Assembly: GCF_000003815.2 (NCBI RefSeq)
Contig: NC_049979.1
Coordinates: 2,877,353-2,941,352, forward strand
Length of the DNA: 64,000 nt
Source: Branchiostoma floridae
Taxonomy: Eukaryota; Chordata; Leptocardii; Amphioxiformes; Branchiostomatidae
Direction of reading: 5' to 3'
The translations under genes and the position numbers were made by a program. Below, in pieces: positions 1 to 11,444 of this stretch (the first letter of the stretch is position 1; each line of letters opens with the position of its first letter). The notes beneath the pieces are model-generated. The model was not told the DNA's origin and ran no database searches. It worked only from the letters and a program-made list of their open reading frames with translations.

Positions 1-136
1 CGGGGGAGCATGCCCCCGGACCCCTGCCCCGATGCTGTGAAAAAATCCTGGCGAGATCACTGGCGCCCTTGTGCCCTGACGTCTATATTAAGATTATTTT
101 ATCGGTTGTTTTTCTACCCGTTTGATTATGCCTGTC

Positions 137-225
137 GGGGGGGAGGGTCATGTCAATTTTTTTGAGGTGGAGGGGGAGGGTCACGTTAGATTTTTTTGAG
201 ATGGGGGGGAGGGCCATCAAAAAAA
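137..225. repeat. Short G-rich tandem repeat
   Basis: About three degenerate units of roughly 33 bp, each a G-rich block (GGGGGAGGGTCA-like) followed by a T-rich block (TTTTTTTGAG). A C-run at about 257-267 could pair with the G blocks. No coding signal. Confidence 0.6.
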
Positions 226-1221
226 TTTTTGATCCGACTTCCAATGCACCAGCCCTCCCCCCCCCCGATAAATATCGTACGGTCCCTTAATGTCATTGTT
301 CTATATATAATATATACTTCAAAGTACAAGTTCAGTCTACTTTCACTTGTAAATATATTCTGTCCACTTTCACTTGTATACATTTAAATCTACCGAAACC
401 ATTCGGGAGATTATGATCTAGCCATTGACTGGCTGCGTGGAATTTCAAGAACACAAAGAGAACTGTTGAATGGGTACAAATTATGTCAACATTTCTTGAT
501 GCTGTAGTAATGTAAAGATAGAAAGCTTTGAAGTCCATTCAGCGAGTGTTTGAATGAAAATTTTCCATCTATTATGAACACATTCCCCTTGCCCAACAAA
601 AGTGGCCTGTAGGGTCCAATCGCTCGGATTTTGGCATAAGTAAACCACGGTACCCCCACCCAAGCTGTTGCAGCCATTTTTAAATAGCCTGATTTTCCCC
701 CATTGTTGGAGGTGTATAGACAGAGGGATCTGTTACATGTAGCTGTGAGGGAGACCCTTGTCTGGTTACCTTGTTACATGGACACCATGGTCAGGGCTGG
801 AGCAGCTAGGGGTAACTATCTGCAAAAACAAAGGGGCTACACAGTCGCTCAAGGGCTCTGCTTCAAGGGTCAATAATTTGGTTTGTCTCGACATGTCATA
901 TCAATTTGTAATTTTGGAAGGACGCCCAAGAATCGGAAAATTGAAATTAACCTGTTACTAAGAGTAACTTGCCATGGGTCACATGAGTTTAATTCTCTGT
1001 GATACAAAGGGACTACACAGTCCTTCAAGGTTTTTCCCAGTATAACTTCTTTAGGTTTCATTTAGTTTGTGTCAAGAATAAATCTTTTATAAACCTTTAA
1101 TTCTGCCAGAATAAATTAAGAGTTGGAAGAGTTCCAAGGAATTTGAATATTGATATGAACTTGTTTCTGAATGCCAGGCAGGGTCACAGGAAAGTCAGTA
1201 ATTCTCAATTTTCATTTTAAT

Positions 1222-1432
1222 GCTAGTTCACCTTTATCCGCGAGGTAACCTATATCCATTTTTTTTGCAAATATGGTATTTAGTGATGTTAGGTCGACAG
1301 TTAGTAGTTTCAAACTGCAATAGTTTCAAAATATTGCAATTTGAAACCACCTTCCGTCAAATTGATAATCCTTAACACCCTGTTCTAAATACAACGGATA
1401 TAGGTTACCCCGCGGATAAAGGTGAGCTAGCC
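1222..1432. mobile_element. Foldback element (family A), complete copy
   Basis: Terminal inverted repeats of about 40 bp: the left end carries GTTCACCTTTATCCGCG then GGTAACCTATATCC, and the right end the reverse complement (GGATATAGGTTACCCCGCGG, then ATAAAGGTGA). Inside, a second palindromic pair with TTTCAAA cores appears. No transposase ORF, so non-autonomous. At least nine other full or partial copies are in the window. Confidence 0.8.
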
Positions 1433-3989
1433 TTAAATATATTCTATAACCTGCTATGATTAACAATAGCCACAGATCTAGAGTCAGTTGTGTAAGCCTT
1501 GTTTCCAGTCTTTTGTTGTAGATGAACATGTGGAATGTAGGTAACCTACATCTGTTTTCACTGACCCTGTCTTGTGTAACCTCAGAGTCAACAACTGCCT
1601 GTCTTACCATCCCTTCCCTTCCAGACCCACTCTAAAGATCTCCACACATCAAGTCAGGGAGCGTATACCTTTCACCATAAAGCTCAACATAGTATTAGTA
1701 CTCCAGTTCAGGGACTAATCAATAGTTCTCAGCTTCCAAATGTCCTTACATGATAAGAAGGTAGTGATGGGCACAAGTCTTAAAAGGAGTGCCGGCAGAA
1801 GGTCTTACTCAGCAGTTTTTATCCTACTTTACTTGATTCTAGGTCCACAACAATTTGATTGTTTGCCCCTCTAACTTTTAGAATATTGTTGAATATGAAT
1901 CTCAACATGGAAAGAGAGACTAGGGAAAAGTCTTGGGCCTTGGTATACAAAGGGAGTGGATTGATGTAGTCAGATGCAACTTTTCCTGCCAGCCCTCAAT
2001 TTTCTTCTTGTCCGCTAGCTCATGTGTTGCTGGGAAATATCCGAGAACCCAAAAAAATACATTGATGTGGCCTTAGAGTGGGTTTGAAATGGAAGACAAG
2101 CTGTTGTTGACTGAGGGCAACTCTGAGGTTATAAAAGTAAGAGCAGAACAAAAGAAAGACATGCAGGGTCAGTGATAAAAGATAGCTACTTTCCACATCC
2201 CATAACAAAAGACTGGACACAGGCTTTACAGATGGGTGGCTGAAATACATGTAAATATGAACATCCACTTGTTGAGCTGTGAATGGTGTGATGCTGCCAT
2301 CTCTTGACTACCATGAATAGTCGAAGGACAATAGCAAAGCTTCATTGAATATCTTACATAATGTAGAACACAAAATAGTGGTGTTGATTTGGCCCTTAAA
2401 GAATTAAATGCCCCCCTTACAAAACCTTCTTACAGTACTGTCAAAGCTTGCTTAATCTGAATTTTGCATTTTCAATTTTGGAAATTCATATCAAATTCAA
2501 ACATTGATATTTCAGCTTACTGCAAAAGATACAGTATAGTTCTAATTCTGATGTAATTAGTTTATCATTCTGTCATATTATAACAGTTAGGGTTAAAGAG
2601 ACATTTGACTTTCATGTAGATTGTACTTTCATAAACCCAGTACCTGTCCCAGTTTCCCCCGAAAGATCACCTGTCCAATGTATTGTACTTTTGAGAGCAT
2701 ATTAGTTTCCAACAAGTCTGTTTTTGTTCGTGTGTGGTCACCATCACCTTTTACATAGACACCTGGTAAAGAGCTCAGTCAGTGGTAAACCCATCATCAG
2801 GACCAGGGAAGACCTGAGAGACTCCACGCACCCTGACACTGCATTAAACCCGTCGCCATGGCAACCACATGTAGCAATATTTGAACAACCCAGTGCTTCA
2901 TGACACTTGATGGTTGTCAGGTGGGGGAACATGTCGTTACAAGGTGATAAATGAGAGTATGACAGGAGGATGAGAAGTAGGGCTGGCTGTAGCTTTGATT
3001 TTTTTTCCATCCCTCCCATTAATTGGGAGCCCATGTTGTTGACTTTCCTTGTAAAATCTGTCATTTGAAGCTCATAAAAACATAGTTATAATCTACCATT
3101 CTTGTGTATTTGTCCCTGCTTGTACACACCAATATCAGCAATGCTGTCTGAGAGTCTGTGTAATGTATTTGTCACCTTTTCTAAAAAAACAGTTTCGTCA
3201 ATTTTATTTATACTGGAGTTCAGATTTTTTGGGGGGGACGGACAGGGTAGAATTTTTGTAAGTCAGAGTCAATTTTTGTCCGTCCCAACAAGCAAGTTTC
3301 TGTTCCAGGACGGAGGGACGGGTCCTGGACATAGCCCTGAATTGGGAAGTTTGTTCAGCCAGGTTTGCCATCTGTGTGTCTGTGTTTACACCTGTTGGAG
3401 GTTACCTGTATGCCTGTTTACTGACCACTCAGGGGACTCAATGAAAATGGACACAGTAGACAGTTGGGATGTTTGGCTTTGCTTGAATCTGAAGAGGAGC
3501 AACAGGTCACAATAGGAGGGATGTCACTACTCTGACACACCTGGTTCAATAACCGTGAATCCCGGGCTCACGCTCCAGTTTGGAAAAGAATTGCATCGTG
3601 ATTTTGGATGGGGACGTAAAACCAGTGGCCCTGTGATGAAGGAGCTTGTATGCTACATGTAAAAAACCCAACACACTTGACGTGAAGAGGAAGGGAAACC
3701 CAGTTTGCTTGGCTGAAAATACGAGCCATAGCAAATCTGTGTTGCAATAATAGCTGATGAAAATGCGCCATACTCGCCATCCCGAGTCTGAGGTCGTTCG
3801 CTTTACCTTTACCTCAGGCTACACCTGCTACTAGCTGACAAAAAAGTGTCATGCTTCGTCCTTAGTCTGAGGTACCATTTTACCTTAAGAGGGATTGTTT
3901 GGGCTGGTTACACCTGGGTGTCATTCCTTAGTAGGTATCATACAGGGCTTTTGACCTGAGAGTGTATACCTGGCTAAATAAAAAAAATG

Positions 3990-4420
3990 AAAATAAATAA
4001 ATACAGTGTTCCTGAACCTATTTATGGTGGGGCACACCTGGCAGGCTACACCTGGATGTTATCCTTATTAGGTAACATACAGCGGTACTGAACCTTGTTT
4101 ATGGTGGGGCACTCCTGGCAGGCTACACCTGGATTTTATCCTTATTAGGTTAACATACCGTGTTCCTGAACCATATTTACGGTGGGGCACTCCTAGCAGG
4201 CTACACCTGGATGTTATCCATATTAGGTAACATACAGCGGTACTGAACCATATTTTTATGCTGGGGCACTCCTGGCAGGTTACACCTGGATGTTATCCTT
4301 ATTTATGGTGGGGCACCCTTAGCAGGCTACACCTGGATGTTATCCTTATTAGGTAACATACAGTGTTCCTGAACCATATTTATGGTGGGTCACTCCCAGC
4401 AGGCTACACCTGGGTCTCAT
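3990..4420 (+). repeat. Tandem repeat, about 78-bp unit, six copies
   Basis: GGCTACACCTGGATGTTATC recurs with starts near 4044, 4121, 4199, 4278, 4325 and 4402, a period of about 77-79 bp with one shortened unit. Each unit also holds GGTAACATACAG and a GGTGGGGCACTCC block. Looser copies extend upstream to about 3820. Intronic. Confidence 0.8.
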
Positions 4421-4837
4421 CTGCGAGTGTGAAACACAGTGTGATACAGAACTGTGGGCAGCCAGGGCTGCTTTCATGTCCTTTTAGTGTCATGTTGATA
4501 TGGAGGAGATGAATGGAGATGGGCTCTGCAGGGCTGGAGCTGGAACACAAGGGAATCTTTCTAGTTTGTGCCAAACATCAAAGTAAGAGCAACAGTGCAT
4601 GGGGATTGTGGTAGTAACAAGCCTCGATGTGTTATCTGCTTAACAGGGTACAGATTACATGAACTGACTATCCTGGTGGTCAGTCAAAATACAAGACTTA
4701 GTAGCTGTCCAAGTCCATGGTTCTCACCAGGAATTTTTCTCACAGTGTAGGGGGCATCTTTGAATAGTTTCATCATCCGTGAATAGTTTCATCAGGTTAG
4801 TACGTCACTGAATAACGAGACTCTTTTTACACAACCA

Positions 4838-4905
4838 CTGTTTTATTCGAACCGACGTTTCGGTGACCGTCTGTCACCTTCTTCAGGGCAATTCTGACTG
4901 GTTCA
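4838..4905. repeat. Dispersed repeat with CGACGTTTCGG core
   Basis: The segment TTATTCGAACCGACGTTTCG followed by a short palindrome (GGTGACCGTCTGTCACC) and TTCTTCAGGG resembles a repeat type common in marine invertebrate genomes. A related piece (TTTATTCGAACCAACACAC, then TTTCGCCGTGTGGCTTCCTC) lies at about 48889-48945. Confidence 0.45.
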
Positions 4906-6980
4906 CATTGTACTGCAGGACAGGTGTCGCTGCTCACAGTTCAGATGCGGTCATATTTAGGGGGGTTATTTAGGGGCATCTTATTAGCACAGGGAAGCCA
5001 CATGGCAAGAGGCATGGTTTGAGTGTTGTAGGGAATGTGTAGGAGCATCCTTCCCCGAAAAAATGTTAAATCTATAACCCTCAGGAACACTTAGTCTATT
5101 TCCTGCTTTTTTTAAGGCCAAATAAGTGCTGCCTGTAAGTTATGAATATTAGCGGCTGTCTGTCAAAGTAACATTCAACCAACAATTGAGATCTAGAGCG
5201 GATGTGCACCATTCAAAGTCCCACATTTTTGTTACGGATTTCTTCAGATTTATCTGAAATTGTTGTCAAAGTGTAATGATGATCATTGATTAGAAGTGCT
5301 ATCTTGTTGTAAAATCAATGCAATTCAGCCCCTATGGGGGCTGCAAAGTTGATTGAAAAGAAAGTTTCAAGTTTTTTTATTTCTCTTTTTGATGGAGGTG
5401 CGTGGGCCAGTGGAACTGGTCTAATTATCAGGCTGCTTTCAAAGTTATAAACGTTGAGAAAGGTGAAAGAGGTGAAGGAGGCTTTCTATACAAAACTGTG
5501 TGACTCCCTGTGACCAAACCAAAGCAGGCTTTTTTCCAAAAACAAAACCATGACCACAGCAAAGGATTTGTTTGGTTGGAACATTCAGAATGAGGTAAAC
5601 ACCACATGGATAATTTTCCCAGCGCTTGACTGTTACAAAGAACACGGTGTGAGTTACTGAAGACATTGTGGGATTAGTGCAGTACTTGTTGTGTGCTGAG
5701 CGCTGTTCGCCACATGTTCCTGCTCTAAGGTTTCCTTGCTACAAAGTGTGGCGAGTGTCAGGTGTACACTACAAGATTGCTACAACCTCCAGAGGTGGTT
5801 ACTTTGGCAGGGAGGGCTGGAGGCACCAGGGGAGGCCTTTTGTGGGGAGGCAATGTCCTGGGGGAAAGTAAATAAACTAGGTGACAGTGAACTTGGAAAC
5901 ATATGGTGTGTCAAAACATGGTAACAGGAGACTCTTAAATGTTGTTAGGTGTGCACTGTACATGTACATCATGTGTTTGACAAACCAGAGTTTCTACCAC
6001 CTCGAAAAATGGAGGTATATTGTGTGTGTGTCTGTCTGTTTGTGCGTTTTCCGTATATTTCTACCAAAGCTTTAGAACTTCAGGATGGATTACAATGATA
6101 TTTGGTAAGTGCATAGGGAGTCGGGAAGAGGAGAGTCAAGCTTGATTTTTGGGTCCCCTGGTGTGTGACTTTGGCACTGCAGCAGAACTTCTATGTTTTG
6201 GAATAAAACATGGGTGTAACCATAAGAGAGATATCCTTAGATCTAGCGGAACTAAAAATTGCGATCCAATCCATGACTTGTGGATACATGATGCCTTATA
6301 TGGAAACTGGCTACCTGGAGTCCAATTACAATGGTTTGTCTCATGACTTTTCAACACCAGAGCTGCAATTTCAGTCTTGGATGATAGAGGGCATCACTGC
6401 AGGAGAAACACTTTGCTGATACAGAGATAAGAGTTAGGCATAAGTTGCATAAAGTCTTTAGCCATCTTTTGTATTTATCCTGAAACTACGAATATAAAGT
6501 AAACCAGACTTTGTTTAAATCCACATTTGCAGTTCAATACTGCAGTTATTCTCTTTTGCAAGAGTTGGTGGGAATGACAGAATAAATGTAACTCGTACCT
6601 TTGAGGAACAAAGACTCTGGAAATAATATTAGCAGTATGCTGTTAGAAACAGAGTGAAGAAGATTTTGTTTAGACATTCCCCTCCCCACATGACCTTGTT
6701 TATTTGTTTATTTATTTGTTTATTGCACTTTCCATATCAAATGGAGGGTAAGACAAAACAGGTGACAGGTCACCTCTACAATCTCCCCGGGACAAACAAA
6801 ATGCACATTCAAGTACCATTTTGTATAATAAGATACAAAATGGTATAACGTTATACTATGATAGTTGGAAACAAAATATAGCTTATATACAAAATGTACA
6901 ATGAATAAGATATATTAAATACAAAGTACAAAATAAAATTGAGGTTCGATTAACATGTCCTGGTGGCAGGTAGAACAGGA

Positions 6981-7066
6981 GAACCCAGTTCTAAATGTTG
7001 TTCTTTTCTGCCCCGCTCCCCAGCTGCCCTTGAGGCGAGTATTGAGCACCTGCAGGCCTGGCTGTC
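6981..7066 (+). pseudogene. Truncated duplicate of the first nesprin exon and its acceptor
   Basis: Positions 6981-7066 match 7133-7218 at a constant offset of 152 bp with few mismatches. The copy includes the pyrimidine tract, the CAG acceptor (7021-7023) and about 43 bp of exon start (encoding ALEASIEHLQAWLS), then diverges into unrelated sequence. There is no donor. It could act as a decoy 3' splice site but cannot be a complete exon. Confidence 0.85.
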
Positions 7067-7175
7067 AGAAATATATTATCTGCCCCCTTTCCCCACATAA
7101 CCTTAAACCTAGTTCTACATCTTTCTGAACTTGAACCCAGTTCTAAATGTTGTTCTTTTCTGCCCCCCTCCCCAG

Positions 7176-7303
7176 CTGCCCTTGAGGCGAGTATTGAGCA
7201 CCTGCAGGCGTGGCTGTCGGACATGGAGGCCAAGATGTTTGTGAACGACATCTACAACATCAGCGGGGTGGAAGACCTGGAGGTCAGACTCAAACAGCAC
7301 GAG
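7176..7303 (+). CDS. SYNE: Nesprin, spectrin-repeat exon
   Basis: Internal exon of 128 bp after a C-rich tract and CAG (ending 7175), with donor GAG|GTAAGG. It starts with 2 nt of a split codon and then gives 42 codons, beginning ALEASIEHLQAWLSDMEAK and ending VEDLEVRLKQHE. The aromatic W in an LxxWL context and the hydrophobic heptad spacing are those of the first helices of a spectrin repeat. It joins in phase 0 to the exon at 11229, whose start (ALQLDIEAH) continues the repeat as in human nesprins. The family is assigned mainly through that partner exon and the KASH exon downstream. In the cell this would be part of the cytoplasmic rod. A truncated copy of its 5' end lies 152 bp upstream. 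Confidence 0.88.
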
Positions 7304-7340
7304 GTAAGGAAGGCAGGCACAGAACCATGAAATGTAACGT

Positions 7341-7555
7341 TAACGTTAGTTCACCTTTATCCGCAGGGTAACCTATATCCGTTGTGCAGCTTAACAGGGT
7401 ATCCAGGGATATCAAGTCGATGGACGGTAGTTTCAAATTGCAAATTTTCAAAATATTTATCTAAAATCACCTTCTGTCGACTTGATACCCCTAAATACAT
7501 TGCTCTTAAAAGAACAGATAAAGGTTACCCTACGGATAAAGGTGAACTAGCGTTA
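7341..7555. mobile_element. Foldback element (family A), complete copy
   Basis: Starts TAACGTTAGTTCACC and ends GGTGAACTAGCGTTA, with the family's internal GGTAACC/GGTTACC pair. It lies 37 bp downstream of the splice donor of the spectrin exon. Confidence 0.85.
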
Positions 7556-7680
7556 CAAGCAGCTGTTCTAAACAGCAGATACCTAGTGTACATTTCACCT
7601 GGAAAAACAGGTGTTAAAAGAAACATTGTACTATAAAGAGAGCTGCACACTCAAGTTAAAGTCAAGATCCTTCTCACACC

Positions 7681-8216
7681 ATTCAATGAATGGCCAGGCT
7701 TTCCCATCTCAGTTTCTATAGCGTTTAGGCCCTTACAGTCGGCCACATACGCTTTTAGCTTCTGATCAACACTGTGAACGACAAGTTTGCCTCACTTGGT
7801 GTGATATTCCCACACCATTCGATGAATGGCCAGGCTTTCCCATCTCAGTTTCTATAGCGTTTAGGCCCTTACAGTCGGCCACATACGCCCTTAGCTGCTG
7901 ATCAACACTGTGAACGACAAGTTTGCCTCACTTGGTGTGATATTCCCACACCATTCGATGAATGGCCAGGCTTTCCCATCTCAGTTTCTATAGCGTTTAG
8001 GCCCTTACAGTCGGCCACATACGCTTTTAGCTTCTGATCAACACTGTGAACGACAAGTTTGCCTCACTTGGTGTGATATTCCCACACCATTCGATGAATG
8101 GCCAGGCTTTCCCATCTCAGTTTCTATAGCGTTTAGGCCCTTACAGTCGGCCACATACGCCCTTAGCTGCTGATCAACACTGTGAATGACAAGTTTGCCT
8201 CACTTGGTGTGATGGG
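7681..8216 (+). repeat. Tandem repeat, 136-bp unit, four copies with dimer structure
   Basis: Units start at 7681, 7817, 7953 and 8089. They are almost identical; units 1 and 3 share CTTTTAGCTTCTG while units 2 and 4 share CCCTTAGCTGCTG, so the array is two copies of a 272-bp dimer. Within the nesprin intron; no long ORF. Confidence 0.92.
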
Positions 8217-8893
8217 TTATCTATTTTTCAATACATGGTACCCAAATTCGACTGCTAAATTTAACACTTTTGAGTCAATTCATCAATACTCCAGGACTCT
8301 TTTACAGACAAGTTCATACATGTAACAACTAACGGATTTGCTCAAAAATAAATTGCTCCAAAGTTCCTTTTCATCATGGCAGCTAGAAAGCAGTCTGGTC
8401 GGATGTTGATATCAAACAAGATCATTAGCAATGGTGTTTGTATGGGTTTGCAGTGTAAAATGATACACTTCTATGCCGTAGTGTTGGACGGTTATTGACT
8501 CTGACACGGAGTTTGTCATATTCTCTGGTGCTTAATGTGCTGACTGATAGATGGTTCCTTTTGGTCTGTCAGTTTCGTTGCAGGAATGGTGATATGGCGG
8601 AAATTAGATACTATCGGCTGGATTTCAATAAGGTTGCAACGTGAACGTATTCATCAGTGGTAGATTTACTGGGAATCAATATCCAGAATAGTCATGCTCT
8701 ATTTGCACTTGAACTGTTCGTACTTGAGGTTTGCATTGCCAGAAAACAGCTTGTTCATGCCAAAATGAGAAATTGCCTGCTATGATATATTATGAGCGGT
8801 TTGGTACCAAATTTATTTTGGTTATGGGGTTATATTTTTTTTTAGACAGCAGGGAAACATTTTTGGCTCTGATGATGAATCTACTGGCAGGCA

Positions 8894-9123
8894 GTAACGC
8901 AGGTTCACCTTTATCCGTGGGGTAACCTATGTTCGTTATATTGAAAAACAGGGTGTTTATAGTTGTCAAGTAGATGGACAGCGGTTTTGAATTGAAAATA
9001 TTTTTTGTTTGAAATCAAAATATTGAAGTTTGGAACCACTGTCAGTCCACTTAATAATCCTTAGTACACTGTTTTTAAAACGATGGATATAGGTTACCCG
9101 TGGATAAAGGCGAACTAGTGTTA
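8894..9123. mobile_element. Foldback element (family A), complete copy
   Basis: Left end TAACGCAGGTTCACCTTTAT, right end GGATAAAGGCGAACTAGTGTTA, and the internal TTTGAAATC/GGAACCACTGTCAGTC palindrome of the family. More diverged than the copy at 7341. Confidence 0.8.
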
Positions 9124-10025
9124 GACAGAAAAAGGGGGTTCTTTATCGAAGTATGCATAACAGCATCACTTAAAGGAAATATGAAATAATTTTGATACAT
9201 TTTGCTACTGTTGTAAGGTCGCAGGTCGTATCCTGGGAACAGGAAATAAATCAGGTGCTGAAGGTCATGACCTTGTGATGGATGTTCACTTGCTATGCAA
9301 ACAGACCAAGGTCAACCGACTGGGGAATTCATGGTGTGGGAGACAGACTGGGTTCTTTTCATCAGAGACACAATGTTTGCCTTACCGTGTGTATTATCAA
9401 CCATGGAGAGGCTTGAGCCTACAGTTGTGTTTCCTGTTTCCCGACCTACCCTTGAAAAACCTGCTGACCCTAGCCTTTTTTTGGTGGGCAGAGGCCTTCA
9501 GGTCTTGTTACGTGGTGACCATTAAGTAAAAACAAAAAGTGGATTTACAATCTTTATTCAGCCTGCTTCCCATTTGAATAGAAACAAAATAAGGATAAAT
9601 GTATCCACCAATTTGTAAACATTATGCACAAAATTAAAATTTAACATTGAAATTATGACGTTAAGTGTCCTCTATCAATTTTTATTAAACTGACATTTGG
9701 CCAAAGTCTACAAAGAATTTTTTTGTCCCTACCTACCGGCCCTATTTTTTTCAGGACTGAAACAGGGAACACACCATTTTTTCCTAGGCCTTGCCATCAC
9801 TTCACTATACTGTAAATCTGGACATTTTTTGGTCCATTTGATTTTTGTGGGATCTCTCTAATATGAATTCATGCCACCACAACTAATAAGTTCCCAATGT
9901 ATCACTTCTATCACTGTACACCAGTGCTCTCTAGTGATTTTTGCTTGGATTGCATGCTGCGTGTGCTTTTGGTTGCCTAGTGAACGTTTAGATGGAAAAA
10001 ATGAGATAAGGATTGTGTCCTGTAT

Positions 10026-10231
10026 CCACCAGTAACCGATATTCGGTGTGTTTAATTTTAAAAGGAGGATATTTCGGGATATTAATTCAACGGATGGTAG
10101 TTTCAAACTGCAATAGTTTGAAGATAGTGTAACTTGAAACCACCGTCCGTCGACTTGATATTCCTAAATATCCTGCCTTTTTCAGATAACGGATATAGGT
10201 TACCCAGCGAATAAAGGTGAACTTGCGTTAC
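10026..10231. mobile_element. Foldback element (family A), left end decayed
   Basis: The right two thirds are clear (GGTAGTTTCAAACTGCAAT, CGTCGACTTGATATTCC, GGATATAGGTTACCCAGCG, AAAGGTGAACTTGCGTTA). Of the left arm only a degenerate GTAACCGATATTCGGTGTG remains. Confidence 0.75.
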
Positions 10232-10688
10232 ATAGCTTCTTGTGTCCCGTTCATGCTCATTTAAGGAGTTGTATTTAAGTTGAACGACATAGGTAGATAA
10301 AGTAACAGGACATGATGATATCATATTGAATGTCTCTGGCTTAGTGTGTGGTCATTGATCATTAATGCTAACAGCATAAAAGTTCATCTGTGTTGGTATA
10401 TCTACACTGAGAGTCTTCCAGACTTTCTATATCTTAAGACAAAGTAAAAATCCTAGATTCAGATCAGGATTTTTTTTAGCACAAGGCGTAAAGGAGGCAG
10501 TGTTCATCACAGCCCACTGGCCCATGCTCAACAGAGACGGGGGGCGACATAGACTTTCTGACAAGTATGACCCCCTCCTGCAAAAGTGGTGTCTTCCCAA
10601 AGTCACTGCTGGAGATAGAGGGGTCATTCATTATGCGAACAAGGTCAACGGTGTTCGTCCGAAAATTTAGAGGGATATGTCCCTATAT

Positions 10689-10812
10689 GCCAAAAAGCAG
10701 TTACTCAAGCAACTGGATATGATTTTGGAAATGATCATAAAAATATTATACGATTTCGACCGTTTCCAAAATCATATCCATTTGCTTGAGTAACTGCTTT
10801 TTGGTATATCTT
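10689..10812. mobile_element. Foldback element (family B) with about 43-bp inverted repeats
   Basis: GCCAAAAAGCAGTTACTCAA ... GATATGATTTTGGAAA at the left is repeated inverted as TTTCCAAAATCATATCC ... TTGAGTAACTGCTTTTTGG at the right, around a loop of about 38 bp. It is non-coding and lies 120 bp upstream of the triplicated exon. Confidence 0.9.
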
Positions 10813-10931
10813 ATTACCTGGATGTCCAACCTTCTTCGATGTACGTCCCTATAGTATTAATTTCCGTGTTGGATGTTAAGTGATAGCATTTGTCTATATC
10901 GATACAAACATTTCCTCTCAGTTGTGTGCAG

Positions 10932-11047
10932 GCCCTGCAGTTGGACATCGAGGCGCACGCTCCGAGCATCGCATCTGTGCTGGAGCTGTGTGAGAAGCTG
11001 GAGGATGACTGCCACGCCTGCCACGCCTGCCACACCTTCGAGGAGAC
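10932..11047 (+). pseudogene. Partial copy 1 of the second nesprin spectrin exon
   Basis: Acceptor GTGTGCAG is followed by codons matching the true exon (ALQLDIEAHAPSIASVLELC) with a local duplication of the CHAC codons. After the FEE codons the sequence passes into intron-like CTAACTAACATTTCCTC and a TAA stop in frame; there is no donor. It carries the acceptor and the 5' half of the exon only. Confidence 0.88.
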
Positions 11048-11083
11048 TGAAGCTAACTAACATTTCCTCTCTGCTGTACGCAG

Positions 11084-11190
11084 GCCCTCCAGTTGGACAT
11101 CGAGGCGCACGCGCCGAGCATCGCGTCGGTCCTGGAGCTGTGCGAAAAGCTCGAAGACGACTGCCACGCCTGCCGCACCTTCGAGGAGAA
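11084..11190 (+). pseudogene. Partial copy 2 of the second nesprin spectrin exon
   Basis: A second partial copy, about 152 bp after the first, with acceptor GTACGCAG. The protein-level match again covers ALQLDIEAHAPSIASVLELC through CHACRTFEEK and then passes directly into CTAACTAACATTTCCTCTCT. Most differences from the full exon are synonymous, so the copies derive from a coding exon. It lacks the 3' half and a donor. Confidence 0.88.
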
Positions 11191-11228
11191 GCTAACTAAC
11201 ATTTCCTCTCTGCTGTACACGTACACAG

Positions 11229-11444
11229 GCTCTACAGTTGGACATCGAGGCGCACGCCCCGAGCATCGCATCGGTCCTGGAGCTGTGTGAAAAGCTGGAG
11301 GACGACTGCCACGCCTGCCGCACCTACGAGGAGAAGGAGGCCCTTCAGCTTGCCGCCATCAACCTGGAGCGGCGCTGGGACGCCATCTGCATGCAGGCCA
11401 TCGACATGCAGTGCCGGCTGGAGGAAAGGCTCTGCACATACAGA
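11229..11444 (+). CDS. SYNE: Nesprin, spectrin-repeat exon (DIEAH repeat)
   Basis: Exon of 216 bp (72 codons), phase 0 at both ends, between acceptor ACACAG and donor AGA|GTGAGT. The product runs ALQLDIEAHAPSIASVLELC ... DDCHACRTYEEKEALQL ... NLERRWDAICMQAI ... RLEERLCTYR. The pattern DIEAH, SVLxLCE, DCxAC, then LxRRWxxIC is, from memory, that of a C-terminal spectrin repeat of human nesprin-1, including the RRW of the third helix, so the family call is strong. The rod here is cytoplasmic. Two truncated copies sit directly upstream, and the exon's 3' end is echoed in the following intron. In human nesprins further spectrin repeats follow this one; here the next exon is a giant disordered one. 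Confidence 0.93.

Larger units (their letters stand above)
1..6980. other. Intronic sequence upstream of the first visible nesprin exon
   Basis: I find no exon with a convincing open frame and splice sites here. The stretch is AT-rich and holds a G-rich tandem repeat (137-225), a foldback element (1222-1432), a 78-bp tandem repeat (about 3990-4420), a dispersed repeat with a CGACGTTTCGG core (about 4840-4900) and repeat-like sequence at about 5990-6350 with a GATATTTGGTA core that recurs at about 22.46 kb. Short ORFs of 60-137 codons look random. It is read as intron of the nesprin gene because that gene must continue upstream. Confidence 0.55.
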
